From Deltaproteobacteria bacterium (GTDB lineage: Bacteria > Myxococcota_A > UBA9042): DNA of 64,000 bases. The notes beneath the pieces were generated by a model. The model was not told where the DNA came from and made no database searches. It saw only the letters and a program-made list of their open reading frames with translations. The position numbers were made by a program, and so were the translations under genes. Below, piece after piece: positions 1 to 8,606 of this stretch (the first letter of the stretch is position 1; the number at the start of each line of letters is the position of its first letter). The DNA is taken from positions 53,999 to 117,998 of the forward strand of contig JACKFC010000015.1 in NCBI GenBank assembly GCA_020632665.1, written 5' to 3'.

Positions 1-916
1 CGATGAAGGCGCAGAGCACCGGCTTGCCGGGGCGCATCTTCACCCGATGGAAGACGACCTCGGCGCCGAGGCTGGCGAGCGCGCCGCCGACCAGGTCGTA
101 GTCGCCCATCGAGACGCCGCCGGAGAGGACGACGATATCGCAGAGCCCGGCGAGGTGGCGGACGGCGTCGGCGACCGCGTCCTTGCGGTCGACGGCCACT
201 TCGCCGTGCATCACCTCTGCGCCCCATGCGTCGAGCAGCGCGGCGAGTGACCAGCGGTTCGAGTCGCGGACCTGACCGGGTGCGGGCTGCTGATCGACCC
301 GGACGATCTCGTCGCCTGTGGGCAGCAGCCCGACGCGCGGCCGGCGAACGACCTCGGGACGGGCGACACCGAAACTGGCGAGAACCCCGAGCCGGGCGCC
401 ATCGACACGCTGACCCGCGGCGAGGACACGGGCGCCAGCCACGACCTCGCTGCCTTTGCGGGCGATGTGCTGCTCGGCGTGGACCGGGCCTTCGACGATC
501 AGCGTCGCGCCGGCAAGGACGCCGCCGTCGATCTCGGCGGAGCGGGTCCGCTCGACCGGAACGACCGCGTCGGCCCCGGGGGGAACGACGCCGCCGGTCA
601 TCACCCGCACCGCCGTGCCGGCTTCGACCGCGGCGGCATAGGGTGCTCCGGCGGGCGACTCACCGACGACACGGAGGCGATTCTCTGCGGCGGCGCACTC
701 GACGCTGCGGACCGCGACACCGTCCATCATGCTGCGGTCGAAGTCGGGCTGGTCCCGATCGGCGCGAACGTCGACGGCGAGGACGCGGCGGGCCGCGTCG
801 GGCAGCGCCACGCGTTCGGTGGTGCGCAACGGTCGCAGCCGCTCGCGCAACAGGGCGAGGGCGTCGTCAACCGGCAGCAGGGGCGTGCGCGGCGTCGCCT
901 TGGGTTCGGCGTGCAT
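1..916 (-). CDS. moeA: Molybdopterin molybdenumtransferase MoeA (C-terminus outside window)
   Basis: MoeA inserts molybdate into adenylated molybdopterin in the cytoplasm, the last step of molybdenum cofactor synthesis. About 305 codons are visible and the reading frame runs off the window edge at base 1. Recognisable family blocks are DRSMMDGVAV near residue 60, TGGVVPPGADAVV near residue 105, LLPTGDEIV near residue 195 and SGGVSMGDYD near residue 260, followed by VKMRPGKPV. The ATG is preceded by a GGGGA ribosome site about 6 bases upstream. It lies 21 bp downstream of the Cys-rich lipoprotein gene on the same strand, so the two may share a transcript. The truncation is only the window boundary. 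Confidence 0.93.
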   Translation of the reverse strand, partial: MHAEPKATPRTPLLPVDDALALLRERLRPLRTTERVALPDAARRVLAVDVRADRDQPDFDRSMMDGVAVRSVECAAAENRLRVVGESPAGAPYAAAVEAGTAVRVMTGGVVPPGADAVVPVERTRSAEIDGGVLAGATLIVEGPVHAEQHIARKGSEVVAGARVLAAGQRVDGARLGVLASFGVARPEVVRRPRVGLLPTGDEIVRVDQQPAPGQVRDSNRWSLAALLDAWGAEVMHGEVAVDRKDAVADAVRHLAGLCDIVVLSGGVSMGDYDLVGGALASLGAEVVFHRVKMRPGKPVLCAFI

Positions 917-937
917 CGGGATCCCCGCTCGGTCAGG

Positions 938-2161
938 CTATTTGTCGGTGAAGCAGTTCTGCGACTGGTTGCCGCAGAACTGGCCCTTGATGACGGGCAG
1001 GCAGGTGGCCTGGTCGTAGGGGAACGCACAGCCCGCGATCTCGGCTTCCTTGGTGTCCATATTCTTCGCGACGCAGCCCTCGTATTGCAGGAAGGCGTCC
1101 TTGCTGCCGGCCTTGCCCTTGTCGAGGCAGGTCTTGATGCAGCTGTAGGCGCCGCCGACGCCTTCGCAATTCTGCGAGACGCAGTTGTCGATCTCCTGAC
1201 AGGTCGTGCTGCCACCGGCGCCGAAGCACGCGGTGAGCTCGGCGCTGCACTTCTCCGACCAGCACGCGACGGGGTTGATCGCCTTGACGCATTGCTCACG
1301 GCAGGTGGCCAGGTCGGCCGAGGCCTTGCGCGCGGCCGAGGTCGCCATCGCGTCGCAGTGCGAGGCGCAGGTATTGGGCTTATTCGGCAGCGACTCCGGG
1401 CAGTGCGCGGTGCAGTAGCTGCTGCCGACGCAAGTGAAGGCTTCGCCGTCGGTGCAGGTGTCGAGCGCTGTGCCGCACTTCTCGGCGATGCAGGCGGCGC
1501 GGGCAACCGTGCCCATCTTGGCGTCACAGCTGGCGTCGGCGCAGATGCGCAGCGCCTTGGCCGGAGCGAGCGCGCCCTTGTCCGCGGCGACGTAGCAGCC
1601 GAGCTTGCAGACGGCGTCGCCGTTGTCGCAGGCGCCGACGCAGGTGAACGTTGTCATGCAGGTCGCATCACCGGCGCCGAACGCGGCGCAGGCGTCGATC
1701 TTGTCGAAGCACTCGGCGAAGTCGCAGTTCAGCTCGGCGACCGCGCCCTCGGTGACGGCGCCGCAGAGGTCGACGTGGCAAGCGCCAATCGCGCCGAGCT
1801 TGGGCACGTCGGCCGAGTCCAGGCCCTTGGCGCAGGCGTCCTGGCAGGCCTTGTCGCCGTCGGGGCAACCCATGCCGCAGAAGAGCGCCTCGCCGCAGGT
1901 CGGCGCCGGCGCGGCGGTATCCTTGCTGCCGCCGGTGTCGTTGGTGCCGCCGGTATCCTTGCTGCCAGCGGTGTCCTTGCTGCCGGCGTCCTTGCTGCCG
2001 CCGGTGTCGGCGCCGGCGTCGGTCAAAGCGTCGGTCACTCCGGTGGCGTCGGTCGCCGCGGCATCCGATTCGCTCTTGCTCTCCTCACCGCCACAGGCCG
2101 GCAGGGCGAAGGTGAGAGCCGCGATCAGCAGCCAAGCTTTCGGGGACGTGGGCAGACGCAT
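938..2161 (-). CDS. Cysteine-rich lipoprotein with KDTGG-type tail
   Basis: 407-residue predicted surface lipoprotein of unknown function. A signal peptide ends in the lipobox LPAC with Cys23 as the lipidated residue. Residues about 25-85 form a Ser/Lys/Asp/Thr/Gly-rich spacer containing repeated SKDTGG-like units. From about residue 88 to the end the protein is packed with cysteines in loosely repeated CxxxC and CxxxxC spacings, often with acidic or Ala-rich residues between them, suggesting a disulphide-rich repeat domain. The ribosome site GGAGG lies 5 bases before the ATG and a TTGACA-type promoter lies upstream. Such Cys-rich lipoproteins with acidic linkers are common in myxobacterial genomes. 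I recognise no catalytic domain. Confidence 0.85.
   Translation of the reverse strand: MRLPTSPKAWLLIAALTFALPACGGEESKSESDAAATDATGVTDALTDAGADTGGSKDAGSKDTAGSKDTGGTNDTGGSKDTAAPAPTCGEALFCGMGCPDGDKACQDACAKGLDSADVPKLGAIGACHVDLCGAVTEGAVAELNCDFAECFDKIDACAAFGAGDATCMTTFTCVGACDNGDAVCKLGCYVAADKGALAPAKALRICADASCDAKMGTVARAACIAEKCGTALDTCTDGEAFTCVGSSYCTAHCPESLPNKPNTCASHCDAMATSAARKASADLATCREQCVKAINPVACWSEKCSAELTACFGAGGSTTCQEIDNCVSQNCEGVGGAYSCIKTCLDKGKAGSKDAFLQYEGCVAKNMDTKEAEIAGCAFPYDQATCLPVIKGQFCGNQSQNCFTDK
1919..2008 (-). repeat. Tandem 18-bp-type repeat encoding the KDTGG spacer
   Basis: Imperfect tandem copies of an 18-bp unit (on the plus strand CTTGCTGCCGCCGGTGTC and variants) lie inside the Cys-rich lipoprotein gene. 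They encode GSKDTG/GTNDTG-like units just after the lipidated cysteine. Such repeats can gain or lose units by slippage, so the spacer length may vary among strains. Confidence 0.7.
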
Positions 2162-2203
2162 GGAAACCTCCGACGGCCGCGCTCTCGCAGCGCGGGGGGC
2201 GTG

Positions 2204-2231
2204 AGGCTAGAGAGATCGCCCGATGTGTCAA
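2204..2231 (-). promoter_or_regulatory. Sigma-70-type promoter for the Cys-rich lipoprotein
   Basis: Read on the minus strand, a perfect TTGACA (2231-2226) is followed after 16 bp by TAGCCT (2209-2204). The predicted start of transcription is about 40 bp before the lipoprotein ATG at 2161. It would also serve moeA. Confidence 0.6.
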
Positions 2232-2265
2232 GGTCTGCAAAGGCTGCAAACACGCCACAATTGCA

Positions 2266-2304
2266 GACGCCGCCGGCGTGGGAGAGCCCCGCGCCGGCGG
2301 CGTC
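2266..2304 (-). terminator. Long GC-rich hairpin downstream of ndk
   Basis: A perfect 13-bp inverted repeat (GACGCCGCCGGCG at 2266-2278 and its complement at 2292-2304) with a 13-nt loop lies just after the ndk stop codon on the minus strand. No T-tract follows, so it is a candidate terminator or 3'-end stabiliser rather than a classical intrinsic terminator. Confidence 0.45.
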
Positions 2305-2331
2305 GACAGCGGTCGAAACCGCCGCAGTCTG

Positions 2332-2754
2332 CTAGACGAGTTCGAAGGCGGCGCTGAAGAAGAACGCCACTTCGCGCGCGGCCGAAGCCGGGCTGTCCGA
2401 GCCGTGGACCGTATTCTTGCCCTTGGACTCGGCGTAGAGCTTGCGGATGGTGCCCTCGTCGGCCTGCGCCGGATCGGTGGCGCCCATCAGCTTGCGGTTC
2501 TGCGCGATGGCGTCCTCGCCCTCGAGGACCATGAGCATCACGGCGCCCGAGGTCATGTACTCGACGAGCTCACCGTAGAACGGGCGCTCCTTGTGCTCGG
2601 CGTAGAACGCACCGGCCTGGCCGGCGGTGAGGTGGACCAGCTTGGCCGCGGCGATGCGCAGGCCGGCGCCCTCGAAGATCGAGATGACGTGGCCGATGTG
2701 ACCGTTCTGGACGCCGTCCGGCTTGATGATGGAGAGGGTCTGCTCGATGGCCAT
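2332..2754 (-). CDS. ndk: Nucleoside diphosphate kinase
   Basis: Transfers the gamma phosphate of ATP to nucleoside diphosphates through a phosphohistidine, balancing cytoplasmic NTP and dNTP pools. The 140-residue length is normal. The N-terminus reads EQTLSIIKPDGV and the active-site block NTVHGSDS places the phosphorylated histidine at residue 117. The ATG at 2754 was chosen because it begins the conserved N-terminus and has a GGAG ribosome site about 6 bases upstream; an open frame continues further upstream but overlaps sucD. It lies 106 bp downstream of sucD on the same strand and is probably co-transcribed with sucCD. Confidence 0.97.
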   Translation of the reverse strand: MAIEQTLSIIKPDGVQNGHIGHVISIFEGAGLRIAAAKLVHLTAGQAGAFYAEHKERPFYGELVEYMTSGAVMLMVLEGEDAIAQNRKLMGATDPAQADEGTIRKLYAESKGKNTVHGSDSPASAAREVAFFFSAAFELV

Positions 2755-2860
2755 GGGAAGCTCCGATTGCTGCGCGCGGCGCAGCGGAAGAGGTCGAGAA
2801 TCGAGTGTCGAGGGTGGTCGTGCGGTGCGTGGCGGATTGTGCCGTGCGCCGTCATCGGCC

Positions 2861-3754
<894 letters not shown>

Positions 3755-3795
3755 GGTGCCTCCCTGGTTCCGGGACTGGGTGTCGTGTTGCGGTG

Positions 3796-4974
3796 CTACA
3801 GGCTCGCGGCGTAGGCGCGCGCGGCGGCGACGGCCTTCTCGGCGCCGTCCTTCATATCGTCGGCGGCGGTGATGGCGAGGCCGGACTCGGCGAGCATCTT
3901 GCGGCCGAGCTCGACGTTGGTGCCCTCGAGGCGGACGACCAGCGGACGGTCGATGCCGACCTGCTTGGCGGCCTCGATGATGCCCGCGGCGATCGTGTCG
4001 CACTTCATGATGCCGCCGAAGATATTGACGAAGATCGCGTGCACGCGGGCGTCGCCGAGGATGATGCGGAAGGCTGCCGTCACCCGCTCGGCGGTGGCGG
4101 AACCGCCGACGTCGAGGAAGTTGGCCGGCTCGGCGCCGTAGTGCTTCAGGATGTCCATCGTGGCCATGGCGAGGCCGGCGCCGTTGACCAGGCAGCCGAC
4201 GTTGCCGTCGAGGTGGACGTAGTTCAGGTCCCAGCGGCTGGCCTCGACCTCGCGCGGGTCCTCTTCGTCGAGGTCGCGGAATGCTTCGATCTCCTTCTGC
4301 CGGTCGAGCGCGTTGTCGTCGAAGGTGATCTTGCCGTCGAGCGCGATGAGGTCACCGCTGCCGGTCACGACCAGCGGGTTGATCTCGACCAGGCTGCAAT
4401 CCTTCGCCATGTAGAGCGCGTAGAGCGCGTGGAAGAATTTGCCGGCCTGGCGGACGGTCTTGCCGGTGAGGCCGAGCGCGAAGGCGACCTTGCGGCATTG
4501 GAAGTCCTGCAGGCCGACCTTCGGATCGACCCAGACCTTGACGATCTTCTCGGGGGTGTCGCGGGCGACGTCCTCGATGTTCATGCCGCCTTCGGTCGAG
4601 GCCATCAGCACGATCTGGCCGCTATCGCGGTCGAGCAACATGCCGAGGTAGAGCTCGCGGGCGATGTCGGCGCCGCCCTCGATATAGAGGCGACGGACCG
4701 TCTGGCCTTCCGGGCCGGTCTGGTGCGTGACCAGCTGCATGCCCATGATCTGCTGGGCGCGCTGCTGCACTTCCTCGAGGGTCTTGCAGACCTTGACGCC
4801 GCCACCGAGGCCGCGACCACCGGCGTGGATCTGCGCCTTGACGACACGGATCGGGCCGGGGAGGCGCTTGGCGGCCTCGACTGCCTCGGCGACCGAGAAG
4901 GCCGGGTAGCCTTCGGGCGTCGGCACGCCGAACTCGCGGAATAGTTGCTTGGCCTGGTACTCGTGAATCTTCAT
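3796..4974 (-). CDS. sucC: ADP-forming succinate-CoA ligase, beta subunit
   Basis: Beta subunit of succinyl-CoA synthetase, containing the ATP-grasp nucleotide site and binding succinate. It is 392 residues long, the usual size. It starts MKIHEYQAKQLFREFGVP and shows VKAQIHAGGRG in the ATP-grasp domain, CSLVEINPLVV at the metal-binding part, and the C-terminal CoA-ligase domain with FLDVGGSAT and NIFGGIMKCD. The ribosome site GAGAGGA lies shortly before the ATG. A TTGCCT/TACGTC promoter candidate lies upstream in the divergent gap shared with the YihY-like gene. It heads the sucC-sucD-ndk unit. Confidence 0.97.
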   Translation of the reverse strand: MKIHEYQAKQLFREFGVPTPEGYPAFSVAEAVEAAKRLPGPIRVVKAQIHAGGRGLGGGVKVCKTLEEVQQRAQQIMGMQLVTHQTGPEGQTVRRLYIEGGADIARELYLGMLLDRDSGQIVLMASTEGGMNIEDVARDTPEKIVKVWVDPKVGLQDFQCRKVAFALGLTGKTVRQAGKFFHALYALYMAKDCSLVEINPLVVTGSGDLIALDGKITFDDNALDRQKEIEAFRDLDEEDPREVEASRWDLNYVHLDGNVGCLVNGAGLAMATMDILKHYGAEPANFLDVGGSATAERVTAAFRIILGDARVHAIFVNIFGGIMKCDTIAAGIIEAAKQVGIDRPLVVRLEGTNVELGRKMLAESGLAITAADDMKDGAEKAVAAARAYAASL

Positions 4975-5022
4975 GCCATCCTCTCCGCGGCGCCGAATCC
5001 CGATCGGCGTCGAGCCGGCGGC

Positions 5023-5051
5023 GACGTACCACGCGCCCCCGCGCGAGGCAA
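5023..5051 (-). promoter_or_regulatory. Candidate promoter for sucC-sucD-ndk
   Basis: Read on the minus strand: TTGCCT (5051-5046), a 17-bp spacer and TACGTC (5028-5023), about 49 bp before the sucC ATG. The spacing is ideal but the -10 lacks the final T, so it is only moderately convincing. Confidence 0.4.
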
Positions 5052-5089
5052 CCGAGAGGCGGTCGACTGCGCCGCCGTGACGAGGGTCG

Positions 5090-6103
5090 ATGGCGGCGTG
5101 GCTGCAGGCGATGGTGGCGAAGTTGCGGGAGGTGGCGGAACGCCGTGCGCCCGTGCTCTCGGCAGCGGTGGCGCGGGCGCTCGAGGTCGAACTCTTCGAT
5201 CGTGCCGCGGCGCTGGCGCTCTTCACGATGCTCGCCGCGGTTCCCGGGCTGCTCGGCGCGCTCTCGGTCGCCGGCTTGGTCTTCTCGCGCGTCGGCGAGG
5301 TGGCCGAACTCGCCGGATGGGCGGCGCCAGACGACGCCGCGGCGCGGGCACAGCTGCTGCGGGTGATCCGCGAGGCCCTGCCGGGCGTGACCTGGGACCC
5401 CGCCTCGCTGGCGGACGCGCTGGCGGAGCACCGCACCGCCAACGGCGTGATCGGCACGATCGGCACGCTGATCGTCGGCGCGAACCTGATGGCCCGGCTC
5501 GACGCGGCGGTGCGCGCCGTCCTCGGCCGGCAACGACGATCGTTCTGGCAGGCGGCCGGCGCGCTCTCGATCGCCTTCGTCGCCGGGGCGCTGATCGCGC
5601 TGCTGCTGACCTTCTTGATGCCGCTGCTGGAGTGGGGCCTGCGGGTGGCGACGGGCGGGCTGGAGGCGCTCGCGTTCGGCTGGATCGACGCCGTCTCGCT
5701 CGCGGTCGCCGCTGGCCAATTGCTGCCGATCGCGGTCGGATTCGCGGTGCTGGTGCGCTGGTCGGCGGGGCGCCGGCGCCTGGGCCGTCGGCGGCTCTGG
5801 GGCGTGGCCATGGTCTTCGGCGCGCTGTGGTTCCTCGGCCAGCGCGCGTTCTCGATCTACGTGCAAGAGATCGCGTTGATGAGCGCCATCTACGGCGCGC
5901 TGACCGGCGTCGTCGCGTTGATGCTCTGGCTCTACTACGCCACCAGCGCCCTGTTGATGGCCGTCGCCGTGCTCGACGCCTGGGAGCGGCATGCACGCAA
6001 ACGCGGGGACGTTGCCGGGTTCCGGACCCGCCGCTACCCTGCCGCCGCCCGCCGCCGACGTCGCCACCGCGACGTGACCGAGCGGCAAGGGAGGCAGCCT
6101 TGA
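5090..6103 (+). CDS. YihY/BrkB-family inner membrane protein
   Basis: 337-residue polytopic membrane protein of the YihY/BrkB family (formerly mislabelled RNase BN), whose molecular role is unsettled. Several hydrophobic segments are clear, near residues 42-62, 125-140, 160-190, 205-230, 240-258 and 270-300. The family hallmark is the late stretch YGALTGVVALMLWLYYAT near residues 268-285, followed by an Arg-rich cytoplasmic tail. The ATG has a GAGGG ribosome site 5 bases upstream. Its TGA stop overlaps the TTG start of the next gene (TTGA), indicating translational coupling. Confidence 0.85.
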   Translation: MAAWLQAMVAKLREVAERRAPVLSAAVARALEVELFDRAAALALFTMLAAVPGLLGALSVAGLVFSRVGEVAELAGWAAPDDAAARAQLLRVIREALPGVTWDPASLADALAEHRTANGVIGTIGTLIVGANLMARLDAAVRAVLGRQRRSFWQAAGALSIAFVAGALIALLLTFLMPLLEWGLRVATGGLEALAFGWIDAVSLAVAAGQLLPIAVGFAVLVRWSAGRRRLGRRRLWGVAMVFGALWFLGQRAFSIYVQEIALMSAIYGALTGVVALMLWLYYATSALLMAVAVLDAWERHARKRGDVAGFRTRRYPAAARRRRRHRDVTERQGRQP

Positions 6104-6669
6104 GCGAGACGGCCCGAGCAACCACCGAGGAGAGCGGCAGCCAGCCGTGGCACGACGACGCATCGGGTCGCGACCGCTGGGGCATCCTGCTCGACAAACA
6201 ATACTTCAACTTCGGTTCGGCCCACTTCCTGATCTTCGCCGACGGCACGCGGGAAGAGCTGCACGGCCACAACTACCGCGCGACGCTCGAGCTCGACGCC
6301 GACCTCGACGAGGCGTGGCTGGTCGCCGATTTCTTGGTCGTCAAGCCGATCTTTCGCCGGGTCTGCGACAGCCTCGACCACCGCACGCTGCTGCCGCTGC
6401 ACAACCCCCACCTGCGGGTCGAGGTCGGCGAGCGCGAGGTCGTGGCTTGGTACGGCGAGGGCGATCGCTACGTCGTGCCGCTGCGCGACTGCAAGCTGCT
6501 CGAGATCGAGAATACCTCGAGTGAGCTGCTCGCCCGCTGGATCGCCCGGCAATTCCTCGCTGGCTTGCGGGAGGCGCTGCCGGCACTGCCGCTGCGCCGC
6601 ATCGCCGTCTCGGTGCAGGAGTCCCCGGGCCAGAACGCGCGCTACGAGCGCAGCTGGGACGCTCGTTGA
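6100..6669 (+). CDS. 6-pyruvoyl-tetrahydropterin synthase-like protein (COG0720), catalytic Cys absent
   Basis: 189-residue member of the PTPS/QueD fold family. The three zinc histidines are visible as His42 (FNFGSAHFL) and His55/His57 (LHGHNY). A DHRTLLP block near residue 93 and a QES block near residue 173 match the catalytic His/Asp and pterin-anchoring Glu regions. The Cys found four residues before HGH in QueD is Arg here, and Glu52 sits three residues before HGH, giving the ExxHGH pattern described for PTPS-III enzymes that make a folate precursor. A TTG start is chosen because AGGGAGG lies just upstream and the start overlaps the previous stop. The function is therefore uncertain between a folate bypass and another pterin role. 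Confidence 0.8.
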   Translation: MSETARATTEESGSQPWHDDASGRDRWGILLDKQYFNFGSAHFLIFADGTREELHGHNYRATLELDADLDEAWLVADFLVVKPIFRRVCDSLDHRTLLPLHNPHLRVEVGEREVVAWYGEGDRYVVPLRDCKLLEIENTSSELLARWIARQFLAGLREALPALPLRRIAVSVQESPGQNARYERSWDAR

Positions 6670-8606
6670 GCCCAGCCACCCGCAACGCCGCCTGGTGGAT
6701 CGGCGGCCTCGGCGCCGCCCTGCTGGGGGCGTTCGCCGCGCCCGTTCCTGGCTTTCTCGACGCCGGCGAGTTCATCGCCGCGGCGCGCGAATTGGGCGTC
6801 ATCCATCCGCCCGGCCATTCGGCCTGGCTCTCGCTGGCCGGCCTCGCCGAGTTGCTGCCCTTCGGCCCCGTCTCGGCGCGCGTGGCGTGGCTGAGCGCTG
6901 CCTTCGCCGGCGTCGCTGCGGCGCTCTTGGTGCGCCTCGCCGGGCGCATCTTCTCTGCCCGCGAGCCGGACGCGCTCTCGGTCACCTTCGGCGCGGTCGC
7001 CACGGGCCTGACCCTGCTCGCCAGCGGCTCGCTGTGGCTGGTCGCGACGCGCGCCGAGGTCTACACGCTGGCGCTGCTGACCAACCTCTGGGCGCTCGAT
7101 GCGGCGCTGCGGGCCGGCGACGAAGCCGAGACCGGAGACGCCGGCGCGGCCCCGCGTGCCGCTGTGGAGGTCGCCATCGCCGTGGCGTTGGGCCTGCTGA
7201 ACCACCACTACGTCACGCTCTTCGCCTTGCCCGCCGTGCTCGCCGCAGGATGGCCGGCGCTGCTAGGCCCGGTCGGCAGGCCGCGGACGCTCGCGGTGCT
7301 GATCGGCGCCGCCGTCTTCCTCGGCCTCGGCTACCTCGCCCTGCCCTTGCGCGCGGCGTCGGAGACGGGCGTCCGCTGGGGCGACCCGCTCAGCCTGCAG
7401 GGGTTGTGGGACCACCTGACGGCGGCGCATTTCCAGCGCTCGGTCACCGAGACCGGCAGCGGCGGCGGGATGGCCACGCTCGACAGCGCGGGCTTGTTGC
7501 TCTTCGGCCTGGTTCGCGAGCTCGGCGTGCCGCTCGGCACGATCGGGCTGGCCGGCGTGGTGTTGCTCGGGCTGCGGCCGAACCGGCGCGCGTTCACCGT
7601 GTGGCTGGCGCTGATCGGCGGGCTCCTCGGCAAGGCGCTGATGCAGGTCGACCTGCGCAACCCCGATGACCACGGCTACGCGCTGCTCGCGGTCGCGGCG
7701 ATCGCGCTGGGTGCCGGCTCATTGACCACGACGGTGGCCGCGGCCCTGCGACGGGCCCACCCGCGCAACGGCTTCCTCGCGGTGGCGACGATGGCGCTGC
7801 TCGTCATCGGCAACGTCGCGACCTTGGTCGCCTCGCCCGACCACGCGCCGTGGCAGCAGCGCGCGCCCGACCGCCTCGACGACGCCTTGCGCGAGCCCAC
7901 GATGCCCGGCGGGCTGCTGCTCTCGACCTACTACGCGACGCACTTCGGTGAGTTGGCCTTCCGCGCCGCGGAGGGCCGGCGCCCCGACCTCTGCGCCACC
8001 CACCTCTCGCTGCGCAGCGGCGACACCGACGGCGGCCGCGGCTATGCCCGCTACTTCGTGCAGCGCTATCCCGAGTACGCCGCCTTGGCCAAGGGCGCGG
8101 TCGCCAACGGGCGGGCGCCGATCGGCAACGTCCTGCAGGGCGCCGAGCAGCATCGCGTGGTCGCCGAGCTCGACCCGGACAACCAGATCCCACCGGCGTT
8201 CTACGACGTCGGGCCGGTCGGCCATCGGCTGCTCTCGGATCGCGAGCGACGGCTGGACTACGTCCCCGGCCACCTGCGCGAGAAGGCGAACCGCGGCTGG
8301 GAGGCGCTCTACGGCGTGATCGGCAGCGTCGATCGGCTCGACCACCCGACCCGCGCCTACCTGCTCTGGCAGCATACGTTGGAGACGGCGCACGCGCTGC
8401 GTCGCGGCTGGATCGGCCCGGCCGAGGACGCCCTCGCCCGGGCCAAGGCGATCGCGCCCGCCGACGCAAGCCTCGGCATCCTCGAAGCGCGGCTGGCGAA
8501 GCTGCGGGACGCCTGGAAGCGGGGTGACGCGCGGGCCTACGCAGACCTCTGGCGCGGCTGGGCGAAGCTGGATCTCAGCGCGATGTTGCGTCCGCCGGCA
8601 CCGTAG
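6666..8606 (+). CDS. DUF2723-family multi-pass membrane protein
   Basis: 646-residue integral membrane protein. The N-terminal block PGFLDAGEFIAAARELGVIHPPGH is the DUF2723 signature (Asp-x-x-Glu followed by a Gly-x-x-HPPG loop), a family related to protein O-mannosyltransferase-type GT-C enzymes. About ten hydrophobic segments span residues 10-400. The soluble C-terminal half from about residue 400 is probably periplasmic. The TTG start overlaps the TGA of the upstream gene, the same coupling as at 6100. The 3' end overlaps by 32 bp the end of the convergent winged-helix gene. A glycosyltransferase role is inferred from the family only. Confidence 0.8.
   Translation: MSPATRNAAWWIGGLGAALLGAFAAPVPGFLDAGEFIAAARELGVIHPPGHSAWLSLAGLAELLPFGPVSARVAWLSAAFAGVAAALLVRLAGRIFSAREPDALSVTFGAVATGLTLLASGSLWLVATRAEVYTLALLTNLWALDAALRAGDEAETGDAGAAPRAAVEVAIAVALGLLNHHYVTLFALPAVLAAGWPALLGPVGRPRTLAVLIGAAVFLGLGYLALPLRAASETGVRWGDPLSLQGLWDHLTAAHFQRSVTETGSGGGMATLDSAGLLLFGLVRELGVPLGTIGLAGVVLLGLRPNRRAFTVWLALIGGLLGKALMQVDLRNPDDHGYALLAVAAIALGAGSLTTTVAAALRRAHPRNGFLAVATMALLVIGNVATLVASPDHAPWQQRAPDRLDDALREPTMPGGLLLSTYYATHFGELAFRAAEGRRPDLCATHLSLRSGDTDGGRGYARYFVQRYPEYAALAKGAVANGRAPIGNVLQGAEQHRVVAELDPDNQIPPAFYDVGPVGHRLLSDRERRLDYVPGHLREKANRGWEALYGVIGSVDRLDHPTRAYLLWQHTLETAHALRRGWIGPAEDALARAKAIAPADASLGILEARLAKLRDAWKRGDARAYADLWRGWAKLDLSAMLRPPAP

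Noticed and set aside
1..916. moeA as a truncated pseudogene
   Set aside because: The frame is open up to the window edge; the missing end is outside the window.
2266..2304. Strong intrinsic terminator call for the ndk hairpin
   Set aside because: The stem is perfect but no T-tract follows on the minus strand; listed with low confidence only.
467..2335. Long plus-strand open frame across moeA and the lipoprotein gene
   Set aside because: Antisense to two clear genes; composition is the Arg/Ala/Gly-rich pattern expected of a shadow frame in GC-rich DNA.
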